Positions 1-5,442 of a stretch of 6,127 nt of DNA are shown piece after piece. Numbering within the stretch: the first letter of the stretch is position 1; every line of letters begins with the position of its first letter. The notes under the pieces are model-generated. The model made no database searches. It saw only the letters and a list, made by a program, of their open reading frames with translations, and had not been told where the DNA came from. A program made the position numbers and the translations under genes. This DNA is from Gemmatimonadaceae bacterium. Lineage in GTDB: Bacteria; Gemmatimonadota; Gemmatimonadetes; Gemmatimonadales; Gemmatimonadaceae. The stretch lies in assembly GCA_025453855.1 (NCBI GenBank), contig JALOPO010000112.1:1-6127 (forward strand), given 5' to 3'.

Positions 1-719
1 TTCGCGCGCGCGCGCCGGTCGAGCGCGTGGCGCAGCCGGTCGCGGAAGAGCGCACGATTGGCGAGCCCGGTCAGGTCGTCGCTGAACGCCTGCTCCACGA
101 GCTGCAGCTCCATCGCCTTGCGCGCCGTGATGTCCTGCAGCACGAGCGCGAGCGTGCGCCCGCCCTCGAGCTCCACCACCGACCCGGTGAGCTGCACCCA
201 GACGATGTGCCCCTCGCGATGCCGCAGCCGCCGCTCGATCGACACCACGTCGCGCAGTCCGCTGCGCAGCTGCCCGAGCGGCTCGCTCACGCTCGCCGCG
301 TCCTCGCGCAGCAGGAAGCCCGATGCGTCGCGCCCGAGGAGCTCCGCCCGCGCGTAGCCGAGCAGCGCGCAGGCCGCCTCGTTGACCTCGGTGATCGTCC
401 CGCTCCAGCCAAGCAGGAAGATTGCCACGCCCGCGTTCTCGAAGATCGCGCGGTAGCGCGCGTCGGCGTCGCGATGCGCGCGCTCCGCGGCGAGGAGCGT
501 CTCGGACAGCTCGCGGTACTCGGCCTCGGAGCGCTGCAGCCGTTCGTAGCGCGCCGTCATCTCGAGCGAGAGCGCGTCCATCGCGGCGCCGTGCAGCGCG
601 CGCTCGCGATCGATGTCGGCGAAGGCGGCGCTGATGCCGTCGAGGAGCGGCTGCAGCGCGGGCGGGAGCTCGACGCCGGCCGCGTGGCGACGGAGCTGAC
701 GGGCGAGGCGCGAGTGCAT
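1..719 (-). CDS. PAS-GGDEF protein, probable diguanylate cyclase (3' end outside window)
   Basis: Only the first 239 codons are present; the gene continues past the left edge. Translating the minus strand from ATG 719-717 gives a helical, charged N-terminus (about residues 1-85, with a coiled-coil-like stretch around RLQRSEAEYRELSETLLAAE). A PAS domain follows at about 89-200: it opens YRAIFENAGVAIF, has the EVNEAACALLGY core, and ends in the usual LQDITARK. Next come the linker and the opening of a GGDEF domain (SDDLTGLANRALFRDRL, 213-229). The GG(D/E)EF active-site loop and any EAL domain lie outside, so catalytic competence cannot be judged. Such proteins make c-di-GMP from two GTP in the cytoplasm, with PAS as sensor or dimeriser. 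No transmembrane segment is visible. The start is set by its TGATG overlap with the FIST gene, implying co-transcription and probable translational coupling. Confidence 0.88.
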   Translation of the reverse strand, partial: MHSRLARQLRRHAAGVELPPALQPLLDGISAAFADIDRERALHGAAMDALSLEMTARYERLQRSEAEYRELSETLLAAERAHRDADARYRAIFENAGVAIFLLGWSGTITEVNEAACALLGYARAELLGRDASGFLLREDAASVSEPLGQLRSGLRDVVSIERRLRHREGHIVWVQLTGSVVELEGGRTLALVLQDITARKAMELQLVEQAFSDDLTGLANRALFRDRLRHALDRRARA

Positions 720-1936
720 CAGCGCTCGGCCAGCGTGGTGATCGTCATCGTCTGGTTGTGGAGGATCGGGTAGTCCACGTCGTCGTGGCCATGCGGCCCG
801 ATCTCGCCGTTGCTGTAGAAGCCGGCGAGCACCGCGTCACCGAGCACCTGCTGCACCTCCTCGAGCTCCTCCTCGGTGCGGCTGCGGAGCACCGCGCGCC
901 GCCCGATGCACGAGAAGCAGAGCGCGACCACCGGCGGCACCGCCCCGTCGTGCGAACGGCGCGCCCGCACCGCCGCCTCGGCCGCGCCATCGAGGAGCTG
1001 GTCGGCGTCCGAGCGCATGAGGCGCACGTGCCGCCCCTCGGGGACCTCGCCGGCGAAGCGCAGCGCCCCGGTGGCCTCGTCGATGCCGAGGATCGTGCGC
1101 ACGATCGGCGCCTCGCCCACGGTGTGACCGAGCGCGAGCGGGAAGAGGAGCGCGCTCCCCGGGAGCTCGTCGGCGAACGGACCGAGATAGCGGCGATAGA
1201 CGTCGAGGGCGCGCTCGCCATCGAGTTCGTGCACCAGCACGCCGCTGGCGCGCGTCACCAGACGATCGGGGCCGAAGACCTGCCACCCCCCTTCGCTCCC
1301 CGTCCCCACGACGAGCGCATCGCCCGACAGCCCCACCGCCACGATGCGATCGGGCGCCGGCGGGCCATCGAGCCCCACGCAGCTCCGCGCGAAGGAGACG
1401 CCGTCGCTGGCCAGCCCACCGCTCACCCCCACGTGCGACGGGAGCGCCCCGTGCAGCCCTCGCACGAATGCGCTCCCGTTGAGCGACAGTCCCTCGGTGA
1501 AGACGAGCACGTGGCGGAGCGCGTCGACGTAGCTGAAGGCCTCGCCGATGCGTCGTCCCAATGCCTCCGCATCGTCCGGACCGCTGCCATCGGTGGCGAC
1601 GGCGGTCACGCGCGTGCGGCGGAAGGTGATGGCGCAGACGACCGTCGCGTCGTCCTGCACCGTGGCGCCGGCGATCTGCCCGCCCCCGGAGACGTAGACG
1701 AGGCGCGCGGCCGGCCACACGGCGCGGAGCGCGTCGAACCACTCGGGTGGCGGCGCATCGACCGGGCCGTACGCCAGCACGAGCTGCACCGACGGCGCCG
1801 CCGCGGGAGGGAGCGCGGGGCTCCAGCCGCCGGTGGGTAGCCAGGTGTACTGATCAGCGTGCATGTCCGCGTGCGCAGGGGCCGCTGAGGGGAGTGGGCG
1901 GGACCCGGTCGTGCCGTGCCCGACCACGAGACGCAT
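719..1936 (-). CDS. FIST N- and C-domain sensory protein
   Basis: This is a 405-residue protein with the FIST architecture: FIST_N at about 49-246 and FIST_C at about 247-398. The C-terminal signatures are clear: ALCFSCIGRR at 339-347, GFYSNGEIGP at 372-381 and the closing HNQTMTITTL. The FIST domain was described as a putative small-ligand sensor found in bacterial signal transduction proteins, often joined to chemoreceptor, kinase or GGDEF modules. Here the output module is a separate, overlapping downstream gene (PAS-GGDEF). No signal peptide or membrane helix is seen, so it is probably cytosolic. The start is uncertain. ATG 1936 has no clear Shine-Dalgarno, and a second in-frame ATG at 1864 (MHADQYTWLP) would give 381 residues and still keep the whole domain. 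A promoter candidate near 1976-2005 suits either. The ligand cannot be inferred from sequence. Confidence 0.9.
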   Translation of the reverse strand: MRLVVGHGTTGSRPLPSAAPAHADMHADQYTWLPTGGWSPALPPAAAPSVQLVLAYGPVDAPPPEWFDALRAVWPAARLVYVSGGGQIAGATVQDDATVVCAITFRRTRVTAVATDGSGPDDAEALGRRIGEAFSYVDALRHVLVFTEGLSLNGSAFVRGLHGALPSHVGVSGGLASDGVSFARSCVGLDGPPAPDRIVAVGLSGDALVVGTGSEGGWQVFGPDRLVTRASGVLVHELDGERALDVYRRYLGPFADELPGSALLFPLALGHTVGEAPIVRTILGIDEATGALRFAGEVPEGRHVRLMRSDADQLLDGAAEAAVRARRSHDGAVPPVVALCFSCIGRRAVLRSRTEEELEEVQQVLGDAVLAGFYSNGEIGPHGHDDVDYPILHNQTMTITTLAER

Positions 1937-1975
1937 GAACGCACGTCATCACGGTCGGTCGAACTGGAACGAGAT

Positions 1976-2005
1976 ACGATAATCGAGCTGGAGCGTGCGC
2001 GTGAA
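1976..2005 (-). promoter_or_regulatory. Weak sigma70-like promoter candidate for the FIST operon
   Basis: Read on the minus strand, TTCACG (2005-2000, 4 of 6 matches to TTGACA) and TATCGT (1981-1976, 4 of 6 to TATAAT) are separated by 18 nt in the most AT-rich part of this gap. Transcription would begin near 1968, about 30 nt before ATG 1936. The -10 overlaps a small palindrome, CGAT-A-ATCG at 1977-1985. The match is imperfect and the consensus for this host is unknown. Confidence 0.3.
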
Positions 2006-2007
2006 GT

Positions 2008-2034
2008 GCCGGACTCGACCAGGTCGAACCCGGC
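2008..2034. promoter_or_regulatory. 27-bp interrupted palindrome, operator-like, upstream of FIST
   Basis: The symmetry is centred on A2021. TCGACC (2015-2020) mirrors GGTCGA (2022-2027), and the outer arms GCCGG (2008-2012) and CCGGC (2030-2034) also pair. Only the two positions between inner and outer arms fail, so 11 of 13 pairs match. The right inner arm plus two bases, GGTCGAAC (2022-2029), recurs exactly at 1957-1964. The dyad centre lies about 85 nt before ATG 1936 and roughly 50 nt before the candidate transcription start, a typical activator position. A transcript hairpin after the lipoprotein gene is an alternative, but no U-tract follows. Confidence 0.45.
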
Positions 2035-2137
2035 CTACCATGCTGCACGCGTTCGGGGTCAATGCGCAATGGGTGCGGACGTTCCCTCGTGTACCGCATC
2101 GGATCGTGCCACGGTCACGGGCGTGCCTCGCGGCGCG

Positions 2138-2569
2138 TCATCGCCCCCGTAGGACAGTGAGCGGGAACTCGCGCCGTGCGTCGCCGATCATCGTCCCGCG
2201 CGCGCGGAGCACGATCGTGTACGCGCCCGGCGCCGTCCCCTCGGGCGTCGTGATGACGAAGAACGTCGCCGCGGCCGTGGTCGGCGGGAGCGGATTGGGC
2301 GAGAAGCTCGCGCTCGCGCCGGCGGGGAGGCCGCTCACCTCCATCTGCACCGGGGTCGTCGACCGGTTCGTCTGCGTGATCACGAGCGTCTGCGACGTCC
2401 CGCCGCCCACGGTGGTGACGAACGTCGGCGTCGGCGTCGTGATCTCCATCTGCGGCACCGGCTCGGTGCCGGGGTCGCTGCAGGCAGCGAGCAGGATGGC
2501 GATGGCGACGAGCGCGGCGCGGCGGCGCGACGTGATCCCCACGAGGGCTCCGGTGTGGTGGTGCTGCAT
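2138..2569 (-). CDS. Small Ig-like-domain lipoprotein, function unknown
   Basis: This is a 143-residue exported lipoprotein. A basic n-region (SRRR, 14-17) and hydrophobic segment (AALVAIAIL) lead to a lipobox LAAC with Cys30 as the lipidated residue. Ser31 and Asp32 follow; by the E. coli sorting rule, Ser at +2 favours the outer membrane. The mature part (about 42-142) is a single beta-rich Ig-like domain with the typical FSPNP motif (89-93) and a late TPEGTAPGAYTIVLRA pattern (108-123), as in NEW3/Ig-like repeats of surface proteins. No catalytic motif is seen. ATG 2569 lacks a good Shine-Dalgarno. An in-frame GTG at 2542-2540, preceded by GGAG with 5-nt spacing, would give 134 residues and a tidier signal peptide (MGITSRRRAAL), and may be the true start. 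It is separated from both neighbours by over 100 bp, so it is probably monocistronic. Confidence 0.72.
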   Translation of the reverse strand: MQHHHTGALVGITSRRRAALVAIAILLAACSDPGTEPVPQMEITTPTPTFVTTVGGGTSQTLVITQTNRSTTPVQMEVSGLPAGASASFSPNPLPPTTAAATFFVITTPEGTAPGAYTIVLRARGTMIGDARREFPLTVLRGR

Positions 2570-2635
2570 GCTCGCACGGCGCGTGGAGCGACGTCAATGC
2601 GAGGCGCGCGCACCGCACACCGGTCCCGCCCTGCC

Positions 2636-2664
2636 CGCGGCGCCGACCACGCCCCGGCGCCGCG
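2636..2664 (-). terminator. GC-rich hairpin after the hydrolase gene, possible terminator
   Basis: Perfect 9-bp arms CGCGGCGCC (2636-2644) and GGCGCCGCG (2656-2664) enclose an 11-nt loop. The hairpin starts 14 nt beyond the hydrolase stop codon (2679) on the minus strand and lies before the lipoprotein start. No T-rich tract follows in that direction, so it would be a non-canonical terminator or an mRNA 3'-end stabiliser. Confidence 0.4.
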
Positions 2665-2678
2665 AGCGTCCCGCCGAG

Positions 2679-3569
2679 TCAGGTGAGGAAGTCGCGCACG
2701 GCGGCCACGACGTCGGCCTCGTTGTCGAGCTGCGGAAAGTGGCTGGCGCCGGCGATGATCGTCGAGGTCGCGCCGGGGACGAGGCCCGTGATGTACGGTG
2801 CGAGCGCGACCGGGAAGAATCGGTCCTCGTTTCCCCAGAGCACGAGCGTCGGCGCGGTGATGCGCGGCATGACTTCCTCGAGCTTCGGCGACCCGAAGAG
2901 CGCCGGGAAGAGACGCGGGACGATCGTGCGCTCGCCCGACGCCTCGAAGGCGGCGAAGGCCGCGGCGGCGGCCTCCGGCGTGTGCGCCGCGGGCGAGGCG
3001 CGCACGAAGGTCAGCAGCCGCGCCATCTCGTCGACGCTGTCCGGGAAGAGGTTCGCCGGCGGATCGCCGGCGAACATCGCCGCGAAGCCCGCCACGTCGG
3101 CGACGATGAGGCGCGCGACGCGCTCGGGCGTCGTCGCCGCGACGGTCGCGGCCACCCAGCCACCGACCGAGTTGCCGAGCAGGTCGGCGGTCGCGATCCC
3201 CTCGTGATCGAGGAGCGCGATCACCGCGGCGGCCTGCGCGGCCATCCCCATGTCGGCCGCGTCACGCGACGACTCGCCGAAGCCGAGCATGTCGATGGCG
3301 TAGACGGTGCGCATGGCGGCGAGAGCGGTGGCCACGCCGCGCCAGTCCTCCTTGTGCCCGCCCACGCCGTGGATGATCACGAGCGCCGGTCCGCTTCCCA
3401 TGCGGATGCAGGCGAGCGTGTCCGCACCGACCGGCAGCGACATCGACCGCTCCGCGGTGAGCGGCGAGCCTCCCGCGTGGGCGACGATGCCGACCGCCGC
3501 CGCCGTGGCCGGGCGTCGCACGATGCGGCGCGCCTGTGTCGTGTTCCGCTTCGCGTCGCGTGATGCCAT
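2679..3569 (-). CDS. Alpha/beta-fold hydrolase
   Basis: This 296-residue serine hydrolase of the alpha/beta superfamily has its core at about 45-296. The oxyanion-hole motif is HGVGG (67-71). The nucleophile elbow is GNSVGG with Ser134. The acid is Asp249 in WGNEDRFFP, and the catalytic His277 is in GASHFPQLD near the C-terminus. All triad residues are present, so it should be active. The layout matches the family that includes C-C bond hydrolases (MhpC/BphD type), haloperoxidase-like esterases and lipases; the substrate cannot be assigned. ATG 3569 is chosen because GGAGG lies 5 nt upstream. It adds about 42 residues before the domain, Arg/Ala-rich with a short hydrophobic stretch (ATAAAVGIVAHA) that might be a weak export signal. 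ATG 3443 (GGAG, 6-nt spacing) would give a bare 254-residue cytosolic enzyme. It is transcribed divergently from the redox operon. Confidence 0.9.
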   Translation of the reverse strand: MASRDAKRNTTQARRIVRRPATAAAVGIVAHAGGSPLTAERSMSLPVGADTLACIRMGSGPALVIIHGVGGHKEDWRGVATALAAMRTVYAIDMLGFGESSRDAADMGMAAQAAAVIALLDHEGIATADLLGNSVGGWVAATVAATTPERVARLIVADVAGFAAMFAGDPPANLFPDSVDEMARLLTFVRASPAAHTPEAAAAAFAAFEASGERTIVPRLFPALFGSPKLEEVMPRITAPTLVLWGNEDRFFPVALAPYITGLVPGATSTIIAGASHFPQLDNEADVVAAVRDFLT

Positions 3570-3639
3570 CTCTCCCTCCGCGTTCCTGCTCCTCCGACGT
3601 GCCGCGTCGGCGCGTGCACGTCGATGCGTGCCATGCGCT

Positions 3640-3668
3640 CAACCTTCCCGCACCGGGCGACCGCGCAA
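3640..3668 (-). promoter_or_regulatory. Bipartite element TTGCGC-N10-TGCGGGAAGGTTG, copy facing hydrolase
   Basis: On the minus strand TTGCGC (3668-3663), 10 variable bases, then TGCGGGAAGGTTG (3652-3640) match the plus-strand copy at 3804-3832 at every one of the 19 fixed positions and with the same spacing. The element ends 70 nt before hydrolase ATG 3569. A shared promoter or regulator site is inferred; it is not a good sigma70 match. Confidence 0.5.
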
Positions 3669-3716
3669 GCGAACCGGTCTGCCTGCGGCGCGGCGTCGAC
3701 GATGGCAACCGCCGAC

Positions 3717-3741
3717 CGTGACCGCCTCGTGACCCGTGACC
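3717..3741 (+). repeat. Three CGTGACC heptamers
   Basis: CGTGACC occurs at 3717-3723, 3728-3734 and 3735-3741, flanked by CCGACCG at 3712-3718 and 3744-3750. The cluster sits midway between the two inverted bipartite elements. It could be a regulator-binding cluster or simple GC-rich drift; spacing of 11 and 7 is irregular. Confidence 0.35.
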
Positions 3742-3803
3742 GGCCGACCGCAGTGCCGGACGCGCCCTGCGTGCGCGAGCCCCGCCCCCGGACGAATGGC
3801 CCA

Positions 3804-3832
3804 TTGCGCATCGCGGCCATGCGGGAAGGTTG
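3804..3832 (+). promoter_or_regulatory. Bipartite element TTGCGC-N10-TGCGGGAAGGTTG, copy facing peroxiredoxin operon
   Basis: TTGCGC (3804-3809), 10 variable bases, then TGCGGGAAGGTTG (3820-3832) repeat the minus-strand copy exactly in the fixed positions. The element ends 77 nt before the peroxiredoxin ATG, close to the 70 nt on the hydrolase side. The intervening 10 bases differ between copies, which argues for a selected two-part site over a recent duplication. Confidence 0.5.
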
Positions 3833-3909
3833 GAGGCAGAGCGCCGCCCCGCACGCAGCCGAGTGCCGTGCGCCGCGCGATGCGCGCTGCCCCCTCGCCG
3901 GACCGATCC

Positions 3910-4404
3910 ATGTCGACGCCACTCCTCGCCCCAGGGACGACCGCTCCCGACTTCACGCTCCACGCGACGCCCGACCAGACGCTCTCGCTCTCCGAGCTGC
4001 AGGGGCGACGCGTGGTGCTCGTCTTCTATCCCGCCGACTTCAGCCCGGTCTGCGGCGACGAGCTCGCGCTCTACAACCAGCTCCTCCCCGAATTCCATCG
4101 CGTGGGTGCGGAGCTCGTCGGCATCTCGGTCGACGGGGCGTGGTGCCATCGCGCCTTCGCCGAGCAGCGCAACCTGCACTTCACGCTCCTCAGCGACTTC
4201 GAGCCCAAGGGTGCGGTGGCGCGCCTGTACGGCGCGTATCGCGAGCACGAGGGGGTCTGCGAGCGCGCGCTCTACGTGATCGACGAGGGGGGCATTGTGC
4301 GCTGGAGCTACCGGTCGCCGGTGGGCGTGAACCCCGGCGCCGACGGCCTCCTCGAGGCGCTCGAGGCGCTCCCCGCGCGCAGCGCGTCCGGGAGCGCCGC
4401 ATGA
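3910..4404 (+). CDS. Peroxiredoxin (AhpC/TSA family, thioredoxin fold)
   Basis: This 164-residue thiol peroxidase reduces H2O2, organic peroxides or peroxynitrite. The family signature PxxxS/TxxC is present as PADFSPVC (41-48), making Cys48 the peroxidatic cysteine. The conserved active-site arginine is probably Arg119 in CERALYVID. Further cysteines at 79 (DGAWCHRAF) and 117 could act as resolving cysteines; neither lies in the +5 position of classical BCP. The tail RWSYRSPVGVNPGAD is typical of this redoxin subgroup. There is no signal peptide, so it is cytosolic. ATG 3910 is chosen because MSTPLLAPGTTAPDFTL is the normal family N-terminus; the longer frame upstream has non-family composition. 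No clear Shine-Dalgarno is seen. It is the first gene of the four-gene operon, overlapping the thioredoxin-fold gene by ATGA. Confidence 0.93.
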   Translation: MSTPLLAPGTTAPDFTLHATPDQTLSLSELQGRRVVLVFYPADFSPVCGDELALYNQLLPEFHRVGAELVGISVDGAWCHRAFAEQRNLHFTLLSDFEPKGAVARLYGAYREHEGVCERALYVIDEGGIVRWSYRSPVGVNPGADGLLEALEALPARSASGSAA

Positions 4405-4952
4405 GCGCGCACCTCGTCCTCCCGGTGAGCGCCCGCGATCATGCGCTCGGCCCGGCCGACGCGCCGGTCACGCTCGTGAAGTACGGCGACTACGAGTGTC
4501 CGCACTGCGCGCGCGCGCACCCGGTGGTGCGGCAGCTCCGCGCGCACCTTGGCGACCGGCTGCGCTTCGTCTTCCGCAACTTCCCGCTCACCGAGATCCA
4601 CCGCCACGCCGAGCATGCCGCCGAAGCCGCCGAAGCGGTGGCGGCGCTCGCCGGCGAGGACGCGTTCTGGGCGATGCACGACCGCATCTACGAGCACCAG
4701 GGCGAGGGGCTTGGCGACCATGCGCTGGCGGCGCACGCGGCGGCGCTCGGCGTTGACGGCGACGCGGTGCTGCGCGAGATCCGCGGCGAGACGCACCTGC
4801 CCCGCATCCGCGAGGACTTCATGAGCGGCGTGCGGAGCGGCGTGAACGGGACGCCCACCTTCTACGTGAACGGCGCCCGCTTCGACGACGACTGGAGCGA
4901 CGTGCACGCCTTCGCGCGGGCGCTCGAGGCAGCGGCCGCGCCATCGCGGTGA
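4401..4952 (+). CDS. Cytoplasmic DsbA-like thioredoxin-fold oxidoreductase (CPHC)
   Basis: This 183-residue protein has a thioredoxin fold with a DsbA-type helical insertion. The active site is YECPHC with Cys33 and Cys36, the cis-proline loop is NGTPTF with Pro152, and the GVNGTPTFYVNG ending is typical of the Thioredoxin_4/DsbA-like family. The insertion (about 65-135) is helical. It has no signal peptide, unlike periplasmic DsbA, so it should act in the cytoplasm. With the peroxiredoxin gene directly upstream (ATGA overlap), a role in reducing or recycling that enzyme's disulfide is a reasonable inference. Family members with this NGTPTF motif also occur near or fused to NhaA-type antiporters, which are not seen here. 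ATG 4401 has a good Shine-Dalgarno (GGGAG at 4390-4394, 6-nt spacing). The next gene starts 4 nt after the stop. Confidence 0.92.
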   Translation: MSAHLVLPVSARDHALGPADAPVTLVKYGDYECPHCARAHPVVRQLRAHLGDRLRFVFRNFPLTEIHRHAEHAAEAAEAVAALAGEDAFWAMHDRIYEHQGEGLGDHALAAHAAALGVDGDAVLREIRGETHLPRIREDFMSGVRSGVNGTPTFYVNGARFDDDWSDVHAFARALEAAAAPSR

Positions 4953-4956
4953 GGCG

Positions 4957-5442
4957 ATGAGCGACGGCGGGTCGGACGCGGCGGGCGTCCCCACGCTCTA
5001 CGCGTGGGTGGGCGGGATGCCGGCACTCGAGCGGCTCACCACGCGCTTCTACGAGCACGTGCGCGCCGACCCGGTGCTGGCGCCGGTCTTCGCGCAGATG
5101 CCGGCCACGCACGCCGAGCACGTGGCGCTCTTCCTCGCCGAGGTGCTCGGCGGCCCGGCGGCGTACTCCGCCGAACGGGGTGGCCACCCGCACATGATCG
5201 CCCGCCACCTGGGGCGGCACCTCACGCAGGGGCAGCGGGCACGATGGATGCAGCGATTGCTGGAGACCGCCGACGAGCTCGGGCTGCCGGACGATCCGGA
5301 GTTCCGCTCGGCGCTGGTGAGCTACCTGGAGTGGGGCTCGCGGCTGGCGGTGATCAATTCGCAACCGGGGGCGGCGGTGGTGGCCGACATGCCGATGCCG
5401 AGATGGGGGTGGGGCGAGGTGAAGGGGCCGTGGCGGGGATGA
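4957..5442 (+). CDS. Group II truncated haemoglobin (trHbO-like)
   Basis: This 161-residue haem protein has a 2-over-2 globin core at about 14-135. Tyr32 in RFYEHVRADPVLAPVF fits the B10 position, and GGPAAYSAERGGHP (65-78) is the typical E-F region. His84 in ARHLGRHLT fits the proximal F8 ligand, and Trp97 in RARWMQRLL fits the G8 tryptophan conserved in groups II and III. The SYLEWGSRLAVINS segment closes the globin. A C-terminal extension, PMPRWGWGEVKGPW (145-159), is aromatic-rich and lies beyond the globin fold. Group II globins bind O2 tightly and are linked to NO dioxygenation, peroxide chemistry or O2 delivery; which applies here is not visible. The neighbours (peroxiredoxin and CPHC protein) favour oxidative or nitrosative stress. 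It lies 4 nt after the upstream stop and overlaps the next gene by ATGA. Confidence 0.92.
   Translation: MSDGGSDAAGVPTLYAWVGGMPALERLTTRFYEHVRADPVLAPVFAQMPATHAEHVALFLAEVLGGPAAYSAERGGHPHMIARHLGRHLTQGQRARWMQRLLETADELGLPDDPEFRSALVSYLEWGSRLAVINSQPGAAVVADMPMPRWGWGEVKGPWRG

Larger units (their letters stand above)
3570..3909. promoter_or_regulatory. Divergent intergenic region between hydrolase and peroxiredoxin operon
   Basis: I find no convincing gene here; open frames lack family-like composition or ribosome sites. It holds two inverted copies of a bipartite element (listed separately), a CGTGACC cluster near its centre, an 8-bp palindrome CGTGCACG at 3613-3620, and AATGG-C-CCATT at 3795-3805. 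On the hydrolase side, CCGACG (3594-3599) and CGTCGG (3605-3610) could form a 6-bp hairpin in the mRNA leader, about 25 nt before ATG 3569. No textbook -35/-10 pair stands out for either gene. Both directions of transcription probably start within this stretch. Confidence 0.6.

Noticed and set aside
2..14. Alternating CG run, Z-DNA-like
   Set aside because: It encodes the Arg/Ala stretch of the GGDEF protein and is ordinary for GC-rich coding sequence.
27..773. Plus-strand open frame of 248 codons over the PAS-GGDEF gene
   Set aside because: It is an antisense shadow; the minus strand carries clear PAS and GGDEF motifs with a proper start overlap.
758..1840. Plus-strand open frame of 360 codons over the FIST gene
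   Set aside because: It is an antisense shadow rich in Arg, His and Glu with no recognisable domain, while the minus strand shows both FIST domains.
2010..2040. tRNA T-arm-like GGGTTCGACC on the minus strand
   Set aside because: The stem does not pair in the required 5-7-5 arrangement and no anticodon or acceptor arms surround it; the symmetry is better explained by the 27-bp dyad.
1916..2152. Possible 78-codon plus-strand gene in the FIST upstream gap
   Set aside because: It has no ribosome site or recognisable domain, and it overlaps the FIST start and the lipoprotein end.
1995..3563. Long plus-strand open frame of 522 codons
   Set aside because: It lies antisense to the lipoprotein and hydrolase genes, is Arg/His-rich low-complexity sequence with no domain, and is explained by GC codon bias of the genes on the other strand.
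3736..3909. 58-residue N-terminal extension of the peroxiredoxin frame
   Set aside because: The family N-terminus begins at ATG 3910; the upstream frame is Arg/Pro/Cys-rich and overlaps the bipartite regulatory element.
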